DNA of 64,000 bases from Antarctobacter heliothermus (GCF_002237555.1 NZ_CP022540.1:3911001-3975000), one strand, 5' to 3'; positions 9,260 through 20,282 are shown, counted from the stretch's first letter. Translations and numbers: made by a program. Notes: generated by a model not told the origin, from the letters alone.

Positions 9260-9498
9260 CCTCGACTTCGTTTGGTGCAGCTCCAAGTTCAGTCATCGAC
9301 ATATCAATGACTTCTTGGTCCGCAGTCCAAATGCTTTAGCGCAGGCATTGCAGATGTTCACGAAGACATTGCCAGTGATCGAGCACCGAAAATGGGTGGA
9401 ACATCCTATTTTCAAAAGACCATCGGATCGCGCTCACCGAACCTTCGATTACATCGTCAGCAATCCACCGTTTGGCCCCCAACCCGAAAGGACCGAAA
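9260..9498 (+). pseudogene. Possible relic of an adenine-methylase gene
   Basis: A plus-strand frame that ends inside the next gene reads RTFDYIVSNPPFG at about 9440-9478. This is the motif IV pattern (NPPF with FDYI before it) of N6-adenine methylases such as HsdM. The residues before it do not resemble the methylase fold, and the frame is overrun by the recombinase start at 9499. If real, it is a short remnant of a restriction-modification gene left by recombination; a chance match is possible. Confidence 0.3.
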
Positions 9499-9867
9499 AT
9501 GATCATCAAGCCTCCCTCCAACCCGAAAAAGAAACAGTGCATTCTGTACCTTCGCCTTTCATCTGCACGGCAGACAAGCGATGGCGCAGGAATGTCTAGC
9601 CAAGAACGCCGGTGCCGCGACTACGCCGAACTTAGCGGCTATCAAGTTGCAGAAGTCTTCAAGGATGCCATCTCGGGTCGGCATGCTGACCGTCCGGGAA
9701 TGAACGAACTGCTCGCATTTCTCCGTGCGGAGCAAACCAAACCTTACATTGTAGTTTTGGATGACATCACGCGCTTTGCGCGTGATGTTTCGACCCACGC
9801 GACACTGCGCGATAAAATCACTGCGTGTGGGGTCACGATTGAAAGCCCCACGAAAGAAATTCAGTAA
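9499..9867 (+). pseudogene. Truncated serine recombinase (resolvase domain only)
   Basis: 122 residues that match the N-terminal resolvase domain of the full recombinase starting at 10084: both open with PPSNPKKK, then a YLRLSS/YIRVSS active-site motif, SQER, SGR, and FARDVS.HATLRDKIT. The catalytic serine is in LRLSS. Similarity stops near residue 117 and the frame ends in KEIQ-stop, so the recombinase linker, zinc ribbon and coiled coil are missing. A GAAAGGA ribosome site precedes the ATG. It looks like an old duplication or a leftover of a second, related element; a free catalytic domain could still be made. Confidence 0.75.
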
Positions 9868-10083
9868 AGTTGCGGCATCGCGTTTTCTGAATCACATCTC
9901 GCCTCCTAAACAAGCATAGCCGAATATCCGTTGCCGACACCGGAAACGGTAGTCGAATGGCTTTTGCTTTGCACACCGCCTGCAAGCAGTTGCTTCAAAG
10001 AATCGATCTACCAGCGAGCGAAAACGCATCGCTTTTGCTTTGAGCCATCTCTCATCTGCCCCCCCAAAAATGAAAGGATCGAC
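9868..10083. other. Spacer between the two recombinase copies
   Basis: About 216 bases with no gene of its own. The last 30 bases (CCCCCCCAAAAATGAAAGGATCGAC before the ATG, here described only in part) resemble the leader of the first copy in carrying a GAAAGGA ribosome site, so the duplication includes the translation start region. Confidence 0.4.
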
Positions 10084-11958
10084 ATGATCGTCCCTCCCTC
10101 CAACCCGAAGAAGAAGCGGTGCATCGTGTACATTCGCGTATCGTCCGTAAAGCAAACGAGCGATGGCGCAGGGCTATCAAGCCAAGAACGCACTTGTCGC
10201 GACTATGCCGAACGCAAAGGATATGAAGTTGTTGAGGTCTTCAGTGATGTCATCTCGGGACGGCTTTCTGACCGGCCCGGCATGAACCAACTTCTCGCGT
10301 TTCTCCGTGCAGCGGGTGACGAGCCATTCATCGTGGTTGTGGAAGACATTGCTCGGTTTGCACGTGATGTATCAGCACACGCCACGCTTCGCGACAAGAT
10401 CACTGCCAGCGGCGCGAAAATTGAAAGCCCAAATCAAAAATTTGGCGAGGATGCGGGAGGCCGCTTCGTCGAGATCATCATGGCCGCAGTAGCGGAGCAC
10501 GACCGGACCAGCAACGCCGAACGGACGCAACGGTGCTCGCTGGCGCGCCTCAAGAACGGTTATTGGTTCTTTAGCGCCCCATATGGTTACACGCTCGAGA
10601 AAGCCCCCGGAGGGGGCAAAATGTTGATGTTGCGCGAGCCTCTCGCAAGTATCGTCAAAGAAGCATTGGAGGGTTTCGCCTCGGGTCGTTTCCAGACGCA
10701 GGTTGAGGTCAAGCGATTCTTGGATTCGAAACCTGAATTTCCCAAGAGTTATCGCGGCACAGAGGTCCACTTCGACAAAGTCAAAAATATGCTGACCAAC
10801 GTGCTTTATGCTGGCTACGTCGAGTACCCCAAATTGGGTATTGCGCTCACGCAGGCGAAACATGAGCCTCTCATTTCATTCTCAACGTATCAGATCAATC
10901 AGGAGCGTCTGAAGGAGCGAAAGATCGCACCCGCGCGGAAAAACATCGCAGACGACTTTCCACTCCGGAACTTCCTCGTATGTGAGGTTTGTGGCTACTC
11001 CGTTACGGCCTGTTGGTCGAAAAGTCATACCGGGAAACGCTACCCTTACTATCTTTGTAGCCACAAAGGGTGCTCGGAAATGGGCAAGTCGATGCGTCGA
11101 GACGACATTGAAGCGCAGTTTGCAGAGTATTTGAAAACCCTGACCCCGGTTCGAACCACGCTCGAACTCGCCGAACGCACGTTTCGAGCCGCGTGGGAAG
11201 AACGCAGCAATTCGGCCTCCGACGAAACGAAGCGCCTCAAGGCCAAGGTCCGGCAACTAGACCGAGACGTCGAGAACCTGCTTGAGCGTTTGGTTCAGGT
11301 CGAGAGCAACACCAAGTTGATCGCTGCATACGAACGTCGCATCTCGGAGCTTGAGCAGGAAAAGGCGATTTTGCGGGACGCCATGGCCGAAATCGCGAGT
11401 CCCGCACATCCATTTGATGAAATGTTCGAACTTTCGATGCGCTTCCTCGCAAACCCTTATCACGTATGGGAAAAAGGCGACCTGGAAGTGCGCCGTACTG
11501 TGCTGCGACTGGTATTTTCGCAACCTTTGCCCGTTAGCCGAAAAAACGGTGTTCGAACCGCAGAAACCACTCATCCTTTCAAGGTGTTACGGCACCTTGG
11601 AGGGATGAAATCTAAAGTGGTGCGGGTGAAGGGACTCGAACCCCCACGCCATAGGCGCCAGAACCTAAATCTGGTGCGTCTACCAATTCCGCCACACCCG
11701 CATCGCCGCGCCTATACCAAAGGGACCCGGCCGAGGCGAGCAGAAATTTCTTCGAAGCTTCAAAAGAAAACCATGGGACATAAACCAATTCTTGCCGTAT
11801 CTTGTGAAAAAAAAGAACGACTAGGCAGCAGATACAGGACAGGAAACGATGGCCCCGAACAAGGTCCAGCGTGGCAGTGGGATTCCCACGGCCCGACACG
11901 TCGCTCAGGACACCCCGTTCAACGCGCTCACCTATGGCACGTTTGTACTGACCCTTGA
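10084..11958 (+). CDS. Large serine recombinase / site-specific integrase, frame reads through tRNA-Leu
   Basis: The resolvase domain spans about 1-150 with the catalytic serine in YIRVSS (Ser20). It is followed by the recombinase domain (about 175-290), a zinc ribbon (FLVCEVCGYS and YYLCSHKGC, about 300-340) and a coiled coil (about 375-450, KRLKAKVRQLDRDVENLLERL). This is the order of large serine integrases. The ATG at 10084 has AAAGGATCGAC before it. The family-like part ends near residue 515 (PFKVLRHLGGMKSK, about 11608). The frame then has no stop and crosses the antisense of tRNA-Leu (11618-11701) and the start of the Hint gene to end at 11958. The tail (VKGLEPPRHRRQN) is tRNA antisense, not native protein. 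This suggests that the recombination point lies at or near the 3' end of this gene. Confidence 0.85.
   Translation: MIVPPSNPKKKRCIVYIRVSSVKQTSDGAGLSSQERTCRDYAERKGYEVVEVFSDVISGRLSDRPGMNQLLAFLRAAGDEPFIVVVEDIARFARDVSAHATLRDKITASGAKIESPNQKFGEDAGGRFVEIIMAAVAEHDRTSNAERTQRCSLARLKNGYWFFSAPYGYTLEKAPGGGKMLMLREPLASIVKEALEGFASGRFQTQVEVKRFLDSKPEFPKSYRGTEVHFDKVKNMLTNVLYAGYVEYPKLGIALTQAKHEPLISFSTYQINQERLKERKIAPARKNIADDFPLRNFLVCEVCGYSVTACWSKSHTGKRYPYYLCSHKGCSEMGKSMRRDDIEAQFAEYLKTLTPVRTTLELAERTFRAAWEERSNSASDETKRLKAKVRQLDRDVENLLERLVQVESNTKLIAAYERRISELEQEKAILRDAMAEIASPAHPFDEMFELSMRFLANPYHVWEKGDLEVRRTVLRLVFSQPLPVSRKNGVRTAETTHPFKVLRHLGGMKSKVVRVKGLEPPRHRRQNLNLVRLPIPPHPHRRAYTKGTRPRRAEISSKLQKKTMGHKPILAVSCEKKERLGSRYRTGNDGPEQGPAWQWDSHGPTRRSGHPVQRAHLWHVCTDP
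11618..11701 (-). tRNA. tRNA-Leu, anticodon UAG
   Basis: On the minus strand the acceptor stem GCGGGTG (11701-11695) pairs with CACCCGC (11628-11622), followed by an encoded CCA. A D-arm with GGTAGACGC, an anticodon stem CCAGA/TCTGG around the loop TTTAGGT (anticodon TAG), a long variable arm typical of leucine tRNAs, and GGTTCGAG in the T-arm are all present. It is 84 bases including CCA. Its 3' end faces the recombinase and island, the usual arrangement when a tRNA gene is an integration target. Confidence 0.95.
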
Positions 11959-12346
11959 TGGCGCGTTGCCGGTGGAATATCTGACGCCCGGCGACCGCGT
12001 GATCACCCGCGACAGCGGCACCGCGCGATTGCAGGCTCTATACACGCATCGGCGACGGCTGGCCGCCGTTACCATCGCGCCGGGCACATTGGGCCATATG
12101 CGTCCCGACCATGAGGTCACGTTGCCTGCTGTGCAGGAAATCCTGTTGCGGGATTGGCGGGCGAGTGCGCTATTCGGGGCGCGCCAGGCGCTTGCCCCCC
12201 TGTCCAGGCTGGTCGATGGCACATTCATCCGCGACGCGGGAAAGGTAGACCTGCAGTTATACGAACTGGTTTTTGACACGCCCCATATCGTCTATGCAGA
12301 CGGGCTTGAACTGGCCTCATCCGCACAACGGCAAGTCCTGACCTAA
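11849..12346 (+). CDS. Hint (Hedgehog/intein) domain-containing protein
   Basis: 165 residues. The central part (FNALTYGTFVLTLDGALPVEYLTPGDRVITRDSG, in shorter pieces TPGDRVITRD and LPVEYL) matches the Hint_2 type domain found in many Rhodobacteraceae proteins, and a later HIVYADGLELAS fits the end of that fold. The classic catalytic Cys at the domain start is not seen. The ATG at 11849 has AGGAAA closely upstream. It probably adopts the Hint fold without self-splicing; its partner or target is not known. It is convergent with the NAD(P)H-hydrate enzyme gene, 7 bases apart. Confidence 0.8.
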   Translation: MAPNKVQRGSGIPTARHVAQDTPFNALTYGTFVLTLDGALPVEYLTPGDRVITRDSGTARLQALYTHRRRLAAVTIAPGTLGHMRPDHEVTLPAVQEILLRDWRASALFGARQALAPLSRLVDGTFIRDAGKVDLQLYELVFDTPHIVYADGLELASSAQRQVLT

Positions 12347-12353
12347 GGCAGGG

Positions 12354-14456
<2,103 letters not shown>

Positions 14457-14540
14457 TCCGCATTTTGCGCACGGCACATCCGCGTCGTGCGAACTGTATC
14501 AACGACATCCCAATAATATGACAGAAAGGGACTCACTGGT

Positions 14541-15944
14541 ATGAGCAACGCTGTTCTCACCATGATCAAGGAAGAAGACGTCGCCTACGTCGACATCCGT
14601 TTTACTGACCCGCGCGGCCGTCTTCAGCACGTTACCGTCGTGGCCGACCTGGTCGACGAGGATTTCCTCGAAGAAGGCTTTATGTTTGACGGATCGTCCA
14701 TCGCGGGCTGGAAGTCGATCGAAGCATCGGACATGAAACTGATGCCCGATGAGAGTAGCGCCTATATCGACCCGTTCTATGCGGAAAAGACGCTTTGCAT
14801 CCACTGTTCCGTGGTTGAGCCCGACACCGGCGAACCCTATGAGCGCGACCCACGCGGCACCGCCGAAAAGGCAGAGGCCTATCTCAAGGCCTCCGGCATC
14901 GGTGACGTGTCCTATTGGGGCCCCGAAGCGGAATTCTTCCTGTTCGACGACGTGCGTTACTCGAACACCATGAACAAGGTGTCCTATGAGGTCGACGCGC
15001 TTGACGCGTCGTGGAACTCTGACACCGAATACGAGATGGGCAACACCGGCCACCGTCCGGGCATAAAGGGCGGCTATTTCCCGGTCAACCCGACCGACGA
15101 CGGTCAGGACATCCGTTCGGAAATGCTGTCGACGATGAAGCGCATCGGCATGAAGGTCGACAAGCACCACCATGAGGTCGCGTCGTGCCAGCATGAGCTG
15201 GGTCTGATCTTTGGGACGCTGACCAAGCAGGCCGATGAACTGCAGAAATACAAGTACATCATCCACAACGTGGCCCAGGCCTATGGCAAGTCGGCAACCT
15301 TCATGCCCAAGCCGATCTATGGCGACAACGGCACCGGCATGCACTGCAACATGTCGATTTGGAAAGACGGCAAACCGCTGTTTGCTGGCGACAAGTATGC
15401 CGATCTGTCGGATGAGGCACTGTTCTTCATCGGCGGCATCCTCAAGCACGCCAAGACGCTGAACGCCTTCACCAACCCGTCGACCAACAGCTACAAGCGC
15501 CTGATCCCGGGCTTTGAAGCCCCCGTTCTGCGCGCCTATTCGGCCAGCAACCGGTCCGGTTGTGTGCGTATTCCGTGGACGGAATCGCCCAAGGCCAAGC
15601 GCGTCGAGGCACGTTTCCCCGATCCGTCGGCAAACCCCTACCTGTGCTTTGCCGCCCTTCTGATGGCTGGTCTGGATGGTATCCAGAACAAGATCCATCC
15701 GGGTGAGGCAATGGACAAGAACCTGTACGATCTGCCGCCGGAAGAGCTGGAAGGTATCCCGACCGTCTGTGGTTCGCTGCGTGAAGCCATCGACTGCCTC
15801 AAGGCCGACCACGACTTCCTGCTCAAAGGCGACGTGTTCACCAAAGATCAGATCGCCGGTTTCATCGACCTCAAGATGGAAGAGATCGAACTGTACGAAC
15901 ACACACCGCACCCGGTTGAGTTCGGCATGTATTACAGCTGCTGA
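14541..15944 (+). CDS. glnA: Glutamine synthetase type I
   Basis: 467 residues; makes glutamine from glutamate, ammonium and ATP as a dodecamer in the cytoplasm. Visible motifs are [11 protein letters not shown] near the N-terminus, EAEFFLFDD metal ligands, the [12 protein letters not shown] catalytic loop and NRSGCVRIP. The adenylylation tyrosine is Tyr396 in NLYDLPPEE, so activity should be controlled by GlnE and the PII protein encoded just upstream. AGAAAGGG provides the ribosome site. A strong terminator follows at 15965. Confidence 0.98.
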   Translation: MSNAVLTMIKEEDVAYVDIRFTDPRGRLQHVTVVADLVDEDFLEEGFMFDGSSIAGWKSIEASDMKLMPDESSAYIDPFYAEKTLCIHCSVVEPDTGEPYERDPRGTAEKAEAYLKASGIGDVSYWGPEAEFFLFDDVRYSNTMNKVSYEVDALDASWNSDTEYEMGNTGHRPGIKGGYFPVNPTDDGQDIRSEMLSTMKRIGMKVDKHHHEVASCQHELGLIFGTLTKQADELQKYKYIIHNVAQAYGKSATFMPKPIYGDNGTGMHCNMSIWKDGKPLFAGDKYADLSDEALFFIGGILKHAKTLNAFTNPSTNSYKRLIPGFEAPVLRAYSASNRSGCVRIPWTESPKAKRVEARFPDPSANPYLCFAALLMAGLDGIQNKIHPGEAMDKNLYDLPPEELEGIPTVCGSLREAIDCLKADHDFLLKGDVFTKDQIAGFIDLKMEEIELYEHTPHPVEFGMYYSC

Positions 15945-15964
15945 TCGCCTCCGCGATCACCGGC

Positions 15965-15996
15965 AAAACGGGCGCCTTTGGGCGCCCGTTTTTTTG
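15965..15996 (+). terminator. Factor-independent terminator after glnA
   Basis: AAAACGGGCGCC (15965-15976) pairs fully with GGCGCCCGTTTT (15981-15992) around a TTTG loop, and the T-run continues to 15995. It lies 21 bases past the glnA stop. Confidence 0.93.
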
Positions 15997-16122
15997 TCTC
16001 GACCACGCCCCGAATGTCATGCCCTTGCCGCGATCTTGCCCGGAAAATGTCCCACCTTCCTCGAAAGCTGCCTCCGAACAACCAAAGCCATCACTGGCAG
16101 CCGAATTCAGGGAAGACTTTGC

Positions 16123-16371
16123 ATGGACAACAGTTTTGAAGAACGCCTTGCACGGATCAACGCCAAGTCAGCCAGCAACGTCACGACCTGGGACCAGCCC
16201 GCATGCGCGTCGTCACAACAGCCGCCCCGGCGCAAGGGTGTTAGCAGCCCGTTGAAACTGTTGCTCCTGTCCTTTGTCGGCGGCCTTGTGGTGATCGGTG
16301 GTATGAGTTTTGCCCTGCCGCGTCTCTTTGCCGACAACTCCGTTCAGGTCTTTGCTGCGGGAAGCGAATAG
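16123..16371 (+). CDS. Small single-pass membrane protein of unknown function
   Basis: 82 residues starting MDNSFEERLARINAK at an ATG preceded by AGGGAAG. A charged N-terminal half is followed by a proline/arginine stretch (QQPPRRKG), then one transmembrane helix (about 45-66, LLLLSFVGGLVVIGGMSFAL) and a short outside tail. This topology puts the N-terminus in the cytoplasm. No family is recognised. It stands alone between the glnA terminator and the transglycosylase gene. Confidence 0.65.
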   Translation: MDNSFEERLARINAKSASNVTTWDQPACASSQQPPRRKGVSSPLKLLLLSFVGGLVVIGGMSFALPRLFADNSVQVFAAGSE

Positions 16372-16466
16372 CCGCGCCCTGAGTTGTCACCAACAGCCTT
16401 CCCCCTTTCGCAGTCCTTCCCGCGGCGCTAGACTTTCGGTCAAGCAATCCTGACCGGAGATCTCCG

Positions 16467-17267
16467 ATGCGTCGCCTTGTTCCTGCTTTCGCCCTTGCCC
16501 TACTGACCGCCGCCCCCGTGTTCGCAGCCGGATGCGGCAATACCGCTTCAGGCTTTGACGCCTGGAAAGGTGAGTTCGCCAAAGAAGCGCGCGCCGCCGG
16601 TGTCGGTGATCGTGGCGTCAATGCGCTGATGAGCGCACGCTATTCGACCAAAACCATCAACGCCGACCGCAACCAGAAAGGCGTGAAATACAGCTTTGAT
16701 CGGTTTGTTAAGATCCGTCTTGGGTCACTCGACAGTTTCGCAAATGGCGCGCGCAAGCGGATCAACCAGAACAAGGCCTTTTACGATTCGCTTGAAAAGC
16801 GGTTCGGCGTGCCTGCCGGGATCATCGTGTCCATTCACGGCATGGAAACCGGTTATGGCCGTTCCATGGGGACAGAGCCGGTGATCAACTCGATCCTGAC
16901 GGTCGCCTATGACTGCCGCCGCCCACAACTGTTCCGCCCGCACGCGATTGCCGCGCTTAAGATGGTGGATCAGGGCATGTTGTCGCCAACGCAAAAGGGC
17001 GCGTTCCATGGTGAGCTGGGTCACACCCAATTCCTGCCCGGCAATGCCATGCGCTACGGCGTCGATGCCAACGGCGATGGGCGCGTCGACTTCTATAACC
17101 AGTCCGATGCGCTGGCCTCGACCGCCAATTTCCTGCGCCAGAAGGGGTGGAAAAAGGGGCAGCCCTACGGCCCCGGCACACATAACTTCCGTGTCCTGAA
17201 TGAATGGAATGCCGCCACTGTCTATCAGCAGGCGATCTCGGCCGCAGCTGAGCGCATCCATCGCTGA
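16467..17267 (+). CDS. Lytic murein transglycosylase, MltB/SLT_2 type
   Basis: 266 residues. An N-terminal signal peptide (about 1-21, ending VFA-AG) sends it to the periplasm; C23 is not in a classical lipobox. The catalytic Glu127 is in HGMETGYGRS, and GELGHTQFLPGNA plus VDANGDGRVDFYN are the next conserved MltB-family segments. It cleaves the MurNAc-GlcNAc bond of peptidoglycan and makes anhydro ends. CCGGAGA lies before the ATG. No peptidoglycan-binding domain is attached, as in the short alphaproteobacterial forms. Confidence 0.92.
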   Translation: MRRLVPAFALALLTAAPVFAAGCGNTASGFDAWKGEFAKEARAAGVGDRGVNALMSARYSTKTINADRNQKGVKYSFDRFVKIRLGSLDSFANGARKRINQNKAFYDSLEKRFGVPAGIIVSIHGMETGYGRSMGTEPVINSILTVAYDCRRPQLFRPHAIAALKMVDQGMLSPTQKGAFHGELGHTQFLPGNAMRYGVDANGDGRVDFYNQSDALASTANFLRQKGWKKGQPYGPGTHNFRVLNEWNAATVYQQAISAAAERIHR

Positions 17268-17386
17268 TCCGCATTTGGAAACAAAACTGCGAAAACCGCG
17301 CAATTTTCTCGAAATTGCCCGATTGCGACCAGATTTGACACGCACCTTCTCCTTGAGCGGACCCGACTCCGCCCGAGGAGAGAACC

Positions 17387-18052
17387 ATGAGTTTCGACTA
17401 TCCCTATGCAGGTCTGATCTTGCCGGATGCGCAGGATCTGTCGCCCACTCCCTACCTTGAAAGCGCGGCGCGGGTCTTGGCCCGGCTGTTTCCGCAGGAT
17501 GACCGAGGCGCGCCGACGGAATGTGACGGAATGCGCGTCTTTGGTGATCATATCGGGATTGCAGTGATCCCCGAGGAACAAAGCGACTACGGCCCGCGTG
17601 TGCGACTGGAAGTGGTGACAACAGATGGCAGGCCACCCGACGAAACCGATGCCGCGCGGCTGCTGTCGGACACAGTGTACGAAGCACTGGAACATTCATC
17701 GGCCGATATTCTGGAATGGTATTCGCCCGGTGTGCTGATCGATCGAGAGGATTTTGTCCGGCTGCGCAAATTCGTATCGCCACGGCGGATCGGCCACATC
17801 GACTCGACCGTCGAAGATGCCCTGTTCGAAAGCGCCAATGCCGCCCAAGGCATCTGTGGCACGCTTTACCCCGAGGCCAGCGACGACGCCCCGCAGGACA
17901 CCGCCGCCGACTTGCCGCCAGAGACACCGCCCGCGCGCAGCGGCTTTTTCGGATTGCGCCGCGTCGGACAAATGGCCGCCGTGACGGGGCTTTTGGCCGT
18001 TCTTACCTCAACCGGGCAAGTGCAACTCCTGTTCAGCCAGTTCCTGCCGTAA
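17387..18052 (+). CDS. Conserved-looking protein of unknown function with a C-terminal membrane segment
   Basis: 221 residues with a GAGGAG ribosome site. The body is acidic, with a core (RVFGDHIGIAVIPEEQSDYG, RVRLEVVTTDG) that looks like an alternating alpha/beta fold. A Pro/Ala/Asp-rich linker (about 165-185) leads to a hydrophobic C-terminus (AAVTGLLAVLTSTGQVQLL) that could anchor it in the inner membrane. No family is recognised. Its last 20 bases overlap the end of the convergent DUF3445 gene. Confidence 0.65.
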   Translation: MSFDYPYAGLILPDAQDLSPTPYLESAARVLARLFPQDDRGAPTECDGMRVFGDHIGIAVIPEEQSDYGPRVRLEVVTTDGRPPDETDAARLLSDTVYEALEHSSADILEWYSPGVLIDREDFVRLRKFVSPRRIGHIDSTVEDALFESANAAQGICGTLYPEASDDAPQDTAADLPPETPPARSGFFGLRRVGQMAAVTGLLAVLTSTGQVQLLFSQFLP

Positions 18053-18773
18053 CGGCCATGTTTCGCACCACATAGGTGTGGATCGAGAACACCACTGCCT
18101 GCGTTTTTGGCAGGCGGATCAGGCATTGCCGTTCCGACCGCCAGAACGGCGCAATGCGCGGATCGACCCCCGCCCGTGGCGCGGTGACAGAGCGCGGTTG
18201 ATGCAGTTCAGCCTTGGCATAGGGAAAGGCGTTGAACCGCCATAGCGGCTGTCCTTCCCGCACGCCGTCAAACAGACGCTGCACGCGCCGGGCCAGAATG
18301 TCGTCGTAACTGTCCACCGGATCATGGATGCCCGTCATCGGGCGCATGAACTTTTCGTCCAGCCGCCAGCTTGCCGGGAAACACAGCACAGCGCCGGTCA
18401 GGACGTGTTCAGGTCCGCGCTTTTCCATCAGGCACAGATCTTCTTGTACGATGCGGCCCAACGTGCCCAACGGGTCCGTGGCATCCCGCGCGACCACCGC
18501 GCCGTCCGGACAACGCACGGACGTTGCGGAGACAGTGAACCCCTCCGGCAAGGCCGTCAGGACCATCTCTGACAGTTCCCGTGCCGCAACTGCGGCTTGC
18601 GGGTCCAGCGCCAGAACCGCCCCGCGCTGCGTGTCAAGCAGGTGCCGCCGTTTGGCCATCTGCTCGGCGTAGACCTCATCCACCTGCAACCAATCCGCCG
18701 GGTTCAGCGGCTTGATCCCTGGCAGCCTTGGGGTTTCGTGAATGTCGTAGGGGATGCAGGACTGCAAGATCAT
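18033..18773 (-). CDS. DUF3445 protein, heme-dependent oxidative N-demethylase-like
   Basis: 246 residues. WRLDEKFMRP, PVDSYDDILARRVQRLFDG and RSERQCLIRLPKTQAVVFSIHTYV are hallmarks of DUF3445, the heme-binding alpha subunit of heme-dependent oxidative N-demethylase, which takes methyl groups off secondary amines in other bacteria. The other subunits of that complex are not encoded beside it, so the substrate here is open. The start is the ATG at 18773; a TTG six bases earlier is possible. It is divergent from dddP across about 165 bases, which suggests shared control. Confidence 0.8.
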   Translation of the reverse strand: MILQSCIPYDIHETPRLPGIKPLNPADWLQVDEVYAEQMAKRRHLLDTQRGAVLALDPQAAVAARELSEMVLTALPEGFTVSATSVRCPDGAVVARDATDPLGTLGRIVQEDLCLMEKRGPEHVLTGAVLCFPASWRLDEKFMRPMTGIHDPVDSYDDILARRVQRLFDGVREGQPLWRFNAFPYAKAELHQPRSVTAPRAGVDPRIAPFWRSERQCLIRLPKTQAVVFSIHTYVVRNMAVTAGTG

Positions 18774-18938
18774 GCGCAAATGATAGCCCGCCAATGCACT
18801 GGCAGGAATCCCCCATTTACCGTCCGCCAGACGCGCTCCGCCGCCAGAAAACGACGCCACAGGCGGTCGCAAAACGGCGCGCCTGTCACGGCCCGCCCCG
18901 GCAGGCTGGACACGAGGACATCTATGGGACGCCAGACC

Positions 18939-20282
18939 ATGAACACCCACTTTCGTGACACCCGCAAGATCGACCCGACGCGCGGTACGCTGACCGGCGA
19001 CAACACCCCTAACGACATGGACCGGATAGAGATCGGCCCGACCCGGCTTGCCCTCGGAGAATGGGCCACGGCGGGACTGGAACAGCCCGACCTGCAAGCG
19101 ATGCGGCGCTATCGCTGGCAGCGGCTGACGGAACACATCGTCGCCCGCGATCTGGCCGGGTTGCTGGTCTTTGACCCGCTCAACATCCGCTACGCCACCG
19201 ACTCGACCAATATGCAGCTGTGGAACACCCATAATCCGTTCCGCGCGGTGATGGTTTGTGCCGACGGCTACATGGTCATCTGGGACTACAAGAACGCGCC
19301 GTTTCTGTCCTCGTTCAACCCTCTGGTGCGTGAGGCACGGTCCGGCGCGGACCTGTTCTATTTCGACCGGGGCGACAAGGTGGATGTGGCCGCCGATGTC
19401 TTTGCCAATGAGGTGCGCATCCTGCTGGAGGAACACGCCCCCGACAACAGGCGGCTGGCGGTCGACAAGCCCATGCTGCACGGATTGCGCGCGCTGGAGG
19501 CGCAGGGGTTGACCGTGGTCCCCGGTGAGGAAGTCACCGAAAAGGCGCGCTCTGTCAAAGGCCCCGATGAGATCAAGGCCATGCGTTGCGCGGTGAACGC
19601 CTGTGAGGCGGCCATGTATGAGATGGAGCGGTTCACGCGGGAAAACGTGCCGCTGGGCGAGGTGTCCGAGAATGACATCTGGGCGGTGCTGCACGCCGAG
19701 AATATCCGCCGGGGTGGGGAGTGGATCGAGACGCGGCTACTGACCTCGGGGCCGCGCACGAACCCCTGGTTTCAGGAGAGTGGGCCGCGTATCGTTCAGA
19801 ACAATGAGATCGTCGCCTTCGATACCGATCTGGTGGGTTGCTACGGCATCTGCGTCGACATCTCACGCACATGGTGGGTGGGTGATCAGGCCCCGCGGCC
19901 GGACATGATTGATGCGATGCGGCACGGGGTCGAGCATATCAGGACCAATATGGAAATGCTCCGGCCCGGCGTTTCGATCCCGTATCTGTCCCGCAATACC
20001 CATGTTTTGCGGCCTGAGTTTCAGAAGCTGAAATATGGCTGCCTCATGCATGGGGTGGGGCTGTGTGATGAGTGGCCTTTGGTGGCCTATCCGGACAAGA
20101 TGGTTGAGGGGGCGTTCGACTATGAACTGGAGACGGGCATGACCCTGTGTGTCGAGGTTCTGGTCTCTCCCGAGGGGGGCGATTTTTCGATCAAGCTGGA
20201 GGAGCAGGTGGTGATCACCGAGAATGGGTATGAGAACCTGATCAGCTATCCGTTTGACCCTGCCTTGATGGGTGAGGGATAG
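18939..20282 (+). CDS. dddP: DMSP lyase DddP (M24/creatinase family)
   Basis: 447 residues. It has the M24 fold: N-terminal creatinase-like domain, then a C-terminal pita-bread domain. The six metal ligands known from DddP structures are all present at the same numbers: Asp295, Asp297 and Asp307 (FDTDLVGCYGICVD), His371 (CLMHGVGL), Glu406 (LCVEVL) and Glu421 (IKLEEQ). DddP cleaves dimethylsulfoniopropionate to dimethyl sulfide and acrylate in the cytoplasm. The start MNTHFRDTRKIDP is the family norm; an in-frame ATG at 18924 is closer to the CGAGGA ribosome site and would add five residues. DMSP use marks a marine, alga-associated lifestyle. Confidence 0.97.
   Translation: MNTHFRDTRKIDPTRGTLTGDNTPNDMDRIEIGPTRLALGEWATAGLEQPDLQAMRRYRWQRLTEHIVARDLAGLLVFDPLNIRYATDSTNMQLWNTHNPFRAVMVCADGYMVIWDYKNAPFLSSFNPLVREARSGADLFYFDRGDKVDVAADVFANEVRILLEEHAPDNRRLAVDKPMLHGLRALEAQGLTVVPGEEVTEKARSVKGPDEIKAMRCAVNACEAAMYEMERFTRENVPLGEVSENDIWAVLHAENIRRGGEWIETRLLTSGPRTNPWFQESGPRIVQNNEIVAFDTDLVGCYGICVDISRTWWVGDQAPRPDMIDAMRHGVEHIRTNMEMLRPGVSIPYLSRNTHVLRPEFQKLKYGCLMHGVGLCDEWPLVAYPDKMVEGAFDYELETGMTLCVEVLVSPEGGDFSIKLEEQVVITENGYENLISYPFDPALMGEG

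Noticed and set aside
14499..15911. 470-codon minus-strand frame
   Set aside because: Exact antisense of glnA, an effect of high-GC third codon positions.
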